NCBI RefSeq assembly: GCF_051020985.1
Contig: NW_027475133.1
Coordinates: 6,448,001-6,512,000 of the forward strand
Length of the DNA stretch: 64,000 nt
Reading direction: 5' to 3'
DNA from: Nomia melanderi
Lineage: Eukaryota > Arthropoda > Insecta > Hymenoptera > Halictidae
The translations under genes were made by a program, and so were the position numbers. How positions within the stretch are numbered: the first letter of the stretch is position 1; each line of letters opens with the position of its first letter. Shown here piece by piece: positions 59,801 through 64,000 of the stretch. The notes under the pieces were generated by a model that did not search any database, was not told the origin of the DNA, and saw nothing but the letters and a program-made list of their open reading frames with translations.

Positions 59801-60555
59801 CCAGGGGCCGTGAAAACCACGGTCTCACGGGGACGGACACTCAGGGTCAGGGAAAAATCCAGTATATATCTGGTGATATCTCGGGTGCTATTAGAGATAG
59901 CGCAATAAACCAAAGTGAATTATCTGCAGGAGGCCCTGGCGCATGAATCTGTGCAGCGGGAGCGACCTCGGACCACCAGGGGCCGAGAAAACCACCGTCT
60001 CATGGGGCCGGACGCTCAGGGTCAGGAAAAATCCAATATATAACTGGTGATATCTCGGGTGCTATTAGAGATAGCGCAATAAACCAAAGTGAATTAGCTG
60101 CAGGAGGCCCTGGCGCATGCATCTGGGCAGCGGAAACGTCCTCGGACCACCAGAGGCCGGGAAAACCACCATCTCATGGGGCCGGACACTCAGGGTCAGG
60201 GGAAAATCCAGTATATGTCTGGTGATATCTCGGGTGCTATTAGAGATAGCGCGATAAATCAAAGTGCATTGTCTGCAGGAGGCACTGGCACATAGATCTG
60301 TGCAGCGGGAATGACCTCGGACCACCAGGGTCCGAGAAAACCACCGACTCATGGGGCCGGACACTCAGGGTCAGGGAAAAATCAAATATATATCTGGTGA
60401 TATCTCGGGTGCTATTAGAGATAGCGCAATAAACCAAAGTGAATTATCTGCAGGAGGCCCTGGCGCATGAATCTGTGCAGCGGGGACGACCTCGGACCAC
60501 CACGGGCCGAGAAAACGACCGTCTCATGGGGCCGGACACTCAGGGTCAGAGTAAA
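56821..60555. repeat. Domain 5, left part, mixed monomers
   Basis: About 21 monomers. Recurrent variants are CTGCATGAGGCCC (57826, 58176, 58526), CTGTACAGCGGG with CCACCACGGGCC (58375), CAACATATATC with GGGTCAAATCC (57050, 58800), and CGCACCACC with CCGTGAAAACCACGG (59450, 59800). Bases 58316-58660 match 61465-61809 (offset 3149), and 59716-59940 match 61815-62039 (offset 2099). One 174-bp monomer lies near 60.0 kb. Odd single monomers include GCGCATAAATGTGGCCTGCG (57313) and GGCACATAGATC (60287). Confidence 0.65.
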
Positions 60556-62129
60556 ATCCAATATATATCTGGTGATATCTCGGGTGCTATTACAGATAGT
60601 GCAATAAATCAAAGTGCATTGTCTGTAGGAGGCCCTGGCGAATGAATCTGTGCAGCGGGAACGACCTCGGACCACCAGGGGCCGAGAAAACCACAGTCCC
60701 ATGGGGCCGGACACTCAGGGTCAGGGGAAAATCCAGTATATAACTGGTGATATCTCGGGTGCTATTAGAGATAGCGCAATAAACCAAAGTGAATTATCTG
60801 CAGGAGGCCCTGGCGCATGAATCTGTGCAGCGGGAACGTCCTCGGACCTCCAGGGGCCGAGACAAGCACCGTCTCATGGGGCCGGACACTCAGGGTCAGG
60901 GTAAAATCCAATATATATCTGGTGATATCTCGGGTGCTATTACAGATAGCGCAATAAATCAAAGTGCATTGTCTGTAGGAGGCCCTGGCGCATGAATCCG
61001 TGCAGCGGGAACGACCTCGGACCACCAGAGGCCGAAAAAACCACAGTCTCATGGGGCCGGAAAGTCAGGGACAGGGTAAAATCCAATATATATCTGGTGA
61101 TATCTCGGGTGCTATTAGAGATAGCGCAATAAACCAAAGTGCATTGTCCGTAGGAGGCCCTGGCGCATGAATCTGTGCAGCGGGAACGTCCTCGGACCTC
61201 CAGGGGCCGAGACAACGACCGTCTCATGGGGCCGGACACTCAGGGTCAGGGTCAAATCCAATATATATCTGGTGATATCTCGGGTGCTATTACAGATAGC
61301 GCAATAAATCAAAGTGCATTGTCTGTAGGAGGCCCTGGCGCATGAACCTGTGCAGCGGCAACGACCTCGGACCACCAGGGGCCGAGAAAACGACCGTCTC
61401 ATGGGGCCGGACACTCAGGGTCAGGGGAAAATAAAATATATATCTGGTGATATCTCGGGTGCTATTAGAGATAGCGCAATAAACCAAAGTGAATTATCTG
61501 CAGGAGGCCCTGGCGCATGAATCTGTACAGCGGGAACGACCTCGGACCACCACGGGCCGAGAAAACGACCGTCTCATGGGGCCGGACACTCAGGGTCAGG
61601 GGAAAATCCAGTATATATCTGGTGATATCTCGGGTGCTATTAGAGATAGCGCAATAAACCAAAGTGAATTATCTGCATGAGGACCTGGCGCATGAATCTG
61701 TGCAGCGGGAACGTCCTCGGACCTCCAGGGGCCGAGACAACCACCGTCTCATGGGGCCGGGCACTCAGGGTCAGGGAAAAATCAAATATATATCTGGTGA
61801 TATCTCGGGTGCTATTAGAGATAGCGCAATAAACCAAAGTGAATTATCTGCAGGAGGCACTGGCGCATGAATCTGTGCAGCGGGAACGACCTCGCACCAC
61901 CAGGGGCCGTGAAAACCACGGTCTCACGGGGCCGGACACTCAGGGTCAGGGAAAAATCCAGTATATATCTGGTGATATCTCGGGTGCTATTAGAGATAGC
62001 GCAATAAACCAAAGTGAATTATCTGCAGGAGGCCCTGGCGCATGAATCTGTGCAGCGGGAACGACATCGGACCACCAGGGGCCGAGAAAACCACAGTCTC
62101 ATGGGGCCGGGACTCAGGGTCAGGGAAAA
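60556..62129. repeat. 9-monomer tandem repeat, copy 1 (1574 bp)
   Basis: Its first about 1220 bp (to about 61775) recur at 62130-63349. The offset is 9 x 175 - 1, the missing base being in a 174-bp monomer near 62.1 kb (CCGGGACTCAGG). Shared private variants are ATAGTGCAATAAATC, GGCGAATGAATC, AGTCCCATGG, GACAAGCACC and GAAAGTCAGGGACAGG. The last two monomers instead resemble 59.7-59.95 kb. Confidence 0.78.
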
Positions 62130-63349
62130 ATCCAATATATATCTGGTGATATCTCGGGTGCTATTACAGATAGTGCAATAAATCAAAGTGCATTGTCTGT
62201 AGGAGGCCCTGGCGAATGAATCTGTGCAGCGGGAACGACCTCGGACCACCAGGGGCCGAGAAAACCACAGTCCCATGGGGCCGGACACTCAGGGTCAGGG
62301 GAAAATCCAGTATATAACTGGTGATATCTCGGGTGCTATTAGAGATAGCGCAATAAACCAAAGTGAATTATCTGCAGGAGGCCCTGGCGCATGAATCTGG
62401 GCAGCGGGAACGTCCTCGGACCTCCAGGGGCCGAGACAAGCACCGTCTCATGGGGCCGGACACTCAGGGTCAGGGTAAAATCCAATATATATCTGGTGAT
62501 ATCTCGGGTGCTATTACAGATAGCGCAATAAATCAAAGTGCATTGTCTGTAGGAGGCCCTGGCGCATGAATCCGTGCAGCGGGAACGACCTCGGACCACC
62601 AGAGGCCGAAAAAACCACAGTCTCATGGGGCCGGAAAGTCAGGGACAGGGTAAAATCCAATATATATCTGGTGATATCTCGGGTGCTATTAGAGATAGCG
62701 CAATAAACCAAAGTGCATTGTCCGTAGGAGGCCCTGGCGCATGAATCTGTGCAGCGGGAACGTCCTCGGACCTCCAGGGGCCGAGACAACGACCGTCTCA
62801 TGGGGCCGGACACTCAGGGTCAGGGTCAAATCCAATATATATCTGGTGATATCTCGGGTGCTATTACAGATAGCGCAATAAATCAAAGTGCATTGTCTGT
62901 AGGAGGCCCTGGCGCATGAACCTGTGCAGCGGCAACGACCTCGGACCACCAGGGGCCGAGAAAACGACCGTCTCATGGGGCCGGACACTCAGGGTCAGGG
63001 GAAAATCCAATATATATCTGGTGATATCTCGGGTGCTATTAGAGATAGCGCAATAAACCAAAGTGAATTATCTGCAGGAGGCCCTGGCGCATGAATCTGT
63101 ACAGCGGGAACGACCTCGGACCACCACGGGCCGAGAAAACGACCGTCTCATGGGGCCGGACACTCAGGGTCAGGGGAAAATCCAGTATATATCTGGTGAT
63201 ATCTCGGGTGCTATTAGAGATAGCGCAATAAACCAAAGTGAATTATCTGCATGAGGCCCTGGCGCATGAATCTGTGCAGCGGGAACGTCCTCGGACCTCC
63301 AGGGGCCGAGACAACCACCGTCTCATGGGGCCGGGCACTCAGGGTCAGG
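62130..63349. repeat. 9-monomer tandem repeat, copy 2 (matching part)
   Basis: Carries the same variants in the same order as 60556-61775, with few changes (for example CTGGGCAGCGGG near 62397; GGCTGATATC-type changes are absent). Downstream the copies diverge. Confidence 0.78.
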
Positions 63350-64000
63350 GTAAAATCCAATATATATCTGGTGATATCTCGGGTGCTATTACAGATAGCG
63401 CAATAAATCAAAGTGCATTGTCTGTAGGAGGCCCTGGCGCATGAATCTGTGCAGCGGGAACGACCTCGGGCCACCAGGGGCCGAGAAAACGACCGTCTCA
63501 TGGGGCCGGACACTCAGGGTCAGGAGAAAATCCAATATATATCTGGTGATATCTCGGGTGCTATTAGAGATAGCCCAGTAAACCAAAGTGAATTATCTGC
63601 AGGAGGCCCTGCCGCATGAATCTGTGCAACGGGAACGACCTCGGACCACCAGGGGCCGAGAAAACCACAGTCTCATGGGGCCGGACACTCAGGGTCAGGG
63701 GAAAATCCAATATATATCTGGTGATATCTCGGGTGCTATTACAGATAGCGCAATAAATCAAAGTGCATTGTCTGTAGGAGACCCTGGCGCATGAATCTGT
63801 GCAGCGGGAACGACCTCGGACCACCAGGGGCCGAAAAAACCACAGTCTCAACGGGCCGGACGCTCAGGGTCAGTGAAAAATCCAATATATATCTGGTGAT
63901 ATCTCGGGTGATATTAGAGATAGCGCAATAAATCAAAGTGCATTGTCTGTAGGAGACCCTGGCGCATGAATCTGTGCAGCGGGAACGTCCTCGGACCTCC
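63350..64000. repeat. Right edge of the window, ordinary A/B monomers
   Basis: Nearly four monomers of ordinary A and B type, with AGTAAACC near 63579, CTGCCGCATG (63608) and GTCTCAACGGGCC (63846). The array runs out of the window mid-monomer. Confidence 0.75.

Larger units (their letters stand above)
1..64000. repeat. Satellite DNA array, about 366 tandem monomers of 175 bp
   Basis: The sequence is the same monomer head to tail from first to last base, always in one orientation. A GATATC hexamer (EcoRV site) starts almost every monomer: 24, 199, 549, 1949 and so on up to 63898. The distance 24 to 63898 is 365 x 175 - 1. All length changes I could find are single bases: 176-bp monomers at the seven marker sites plus 39753, 42204 and near 50.8 and 54.7 kb; 174-bp monomers near 25.6, 26.1, 26.3, 45.0, 45.6, 46.7, 49.9, 50.4, 53.7, 54.2, 60.0 and 62.1 kb. 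Consensus GC is about 52%. Both edges of the window lie inside the array, so its full size is unknown. Such uninterrupted arrays are typical of eukaryotic heterochromatin. A centromeric role is inference. I do not recognise the family. Confidence 0.98.

Noticed and set aside
40..63936. Hundreds of open frames of 60-157 codons on both strands, with recurring peptides starting MSGPMR, MVYCAI, MNYLQE
   Set aside because: They repeat with the monomer, overlap each other in different frames, shift by one base each monomer, and start or stop according to neutral A/B variants. No ribosome-binding, splice or codon signal supports them. They are shadows of a satellite whose length is 3n+1.
1..64000. 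CRISPR array
   Set aside because: The 175-bp units are contiguous, with no unique spacers between short repeats and no cas genes.
1..64000. Ribosomal DNA spacer subrepeats or another gene-associated repeat
   Set aside because: No rRNA or other gene sequence occurs in 64 kb, and the monomer contains no recognisable rDNA promoter.
1..64000. Naming the host from the satellite
   Set aside because: The length is similar to centromeric repeats of several groups, but I do not recognise the sequence, and length alone is not evidence of homology.

Overview
The whole 64 kb window is one uninterrupted tandem satellite array. The monomer is about 175 bp. I see no gene, RNA gene, transposon insertion or unique sequence anywhere in it. 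Counting from the GATATC hexamer at 24 to the homologous one at 63898 gives 365 monomer steps with a net drift of only -1 bp. I can account for that drift by hand: eleven monomers of 176 bp and twelve of 174 bp. The consensus is about 52% GC and carries about eight CpG per monomer. The arrangement is that of eukaryotic constitutive heterochromatin (centromeric, pericentromeric or subtelomeric). The monomer length lies in the range of known centromeric satellites (human alpha 171 bp, Xenopus Fcr1 174 bp, Arabidopsis CEN 178 bp). I do not recognise the sequence and cannot name the species.

The monomers fall into two main haplotypes that differ at linked sites. Type A has TTACAG, AAATC and TGCATTGTCTGTAGG. 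Type B has TTAGAG, AAACC and TGAATTATCTGCAGG, which includes a PstI site. Recombinants between them are common. A third, rarer type C (TCGGTTGC, GCAGTAAATC, CGTTGTTTG) appears only after about 45 kb.

Layout. Domain 1 (1-25.4 kb) carries a 176-bp marker monomer with an extra A (GCAAGCGGG), found seven times. It is organised as an 18-monomer higher-order repeat (3151 bp) and then as a 28-monomer tandem duplication (4901 bp), whose second copy has lost exactly one monomer. A transition at 25.0-26.5 kb contains decayed monomers and three 174-bp monomers. Domain 2 (26.5-42.4 kb) is a patchwork of short nested duplications of 3, 4 and 5 monomers plus a 12/13-monomer duplication. Domain 3 (42.4-46.3 kb) is an un-homogenised, diverged zone. 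Domain 4 (46.3-56.8 kb) is a 22-monomer, 3849-bp higher-order repeat. It has two apparently identical full copies, a rearranged older copy to the left and a 430-bp start of another to the right. Domain 5 (56.8-64 kb) is a mixture with a 9-monomer, 1574-bp duplication.

The open reading frames in this window repeat with the monomer. They are by-products of a repeat with few stops and a length of 3n+1, and I do not annotate any as a gene. The biological content is the array's own architecture: a record of unequal exchange and local amplification at several scales, inside one monomer family that keeps its length and several short dyad symmetries.
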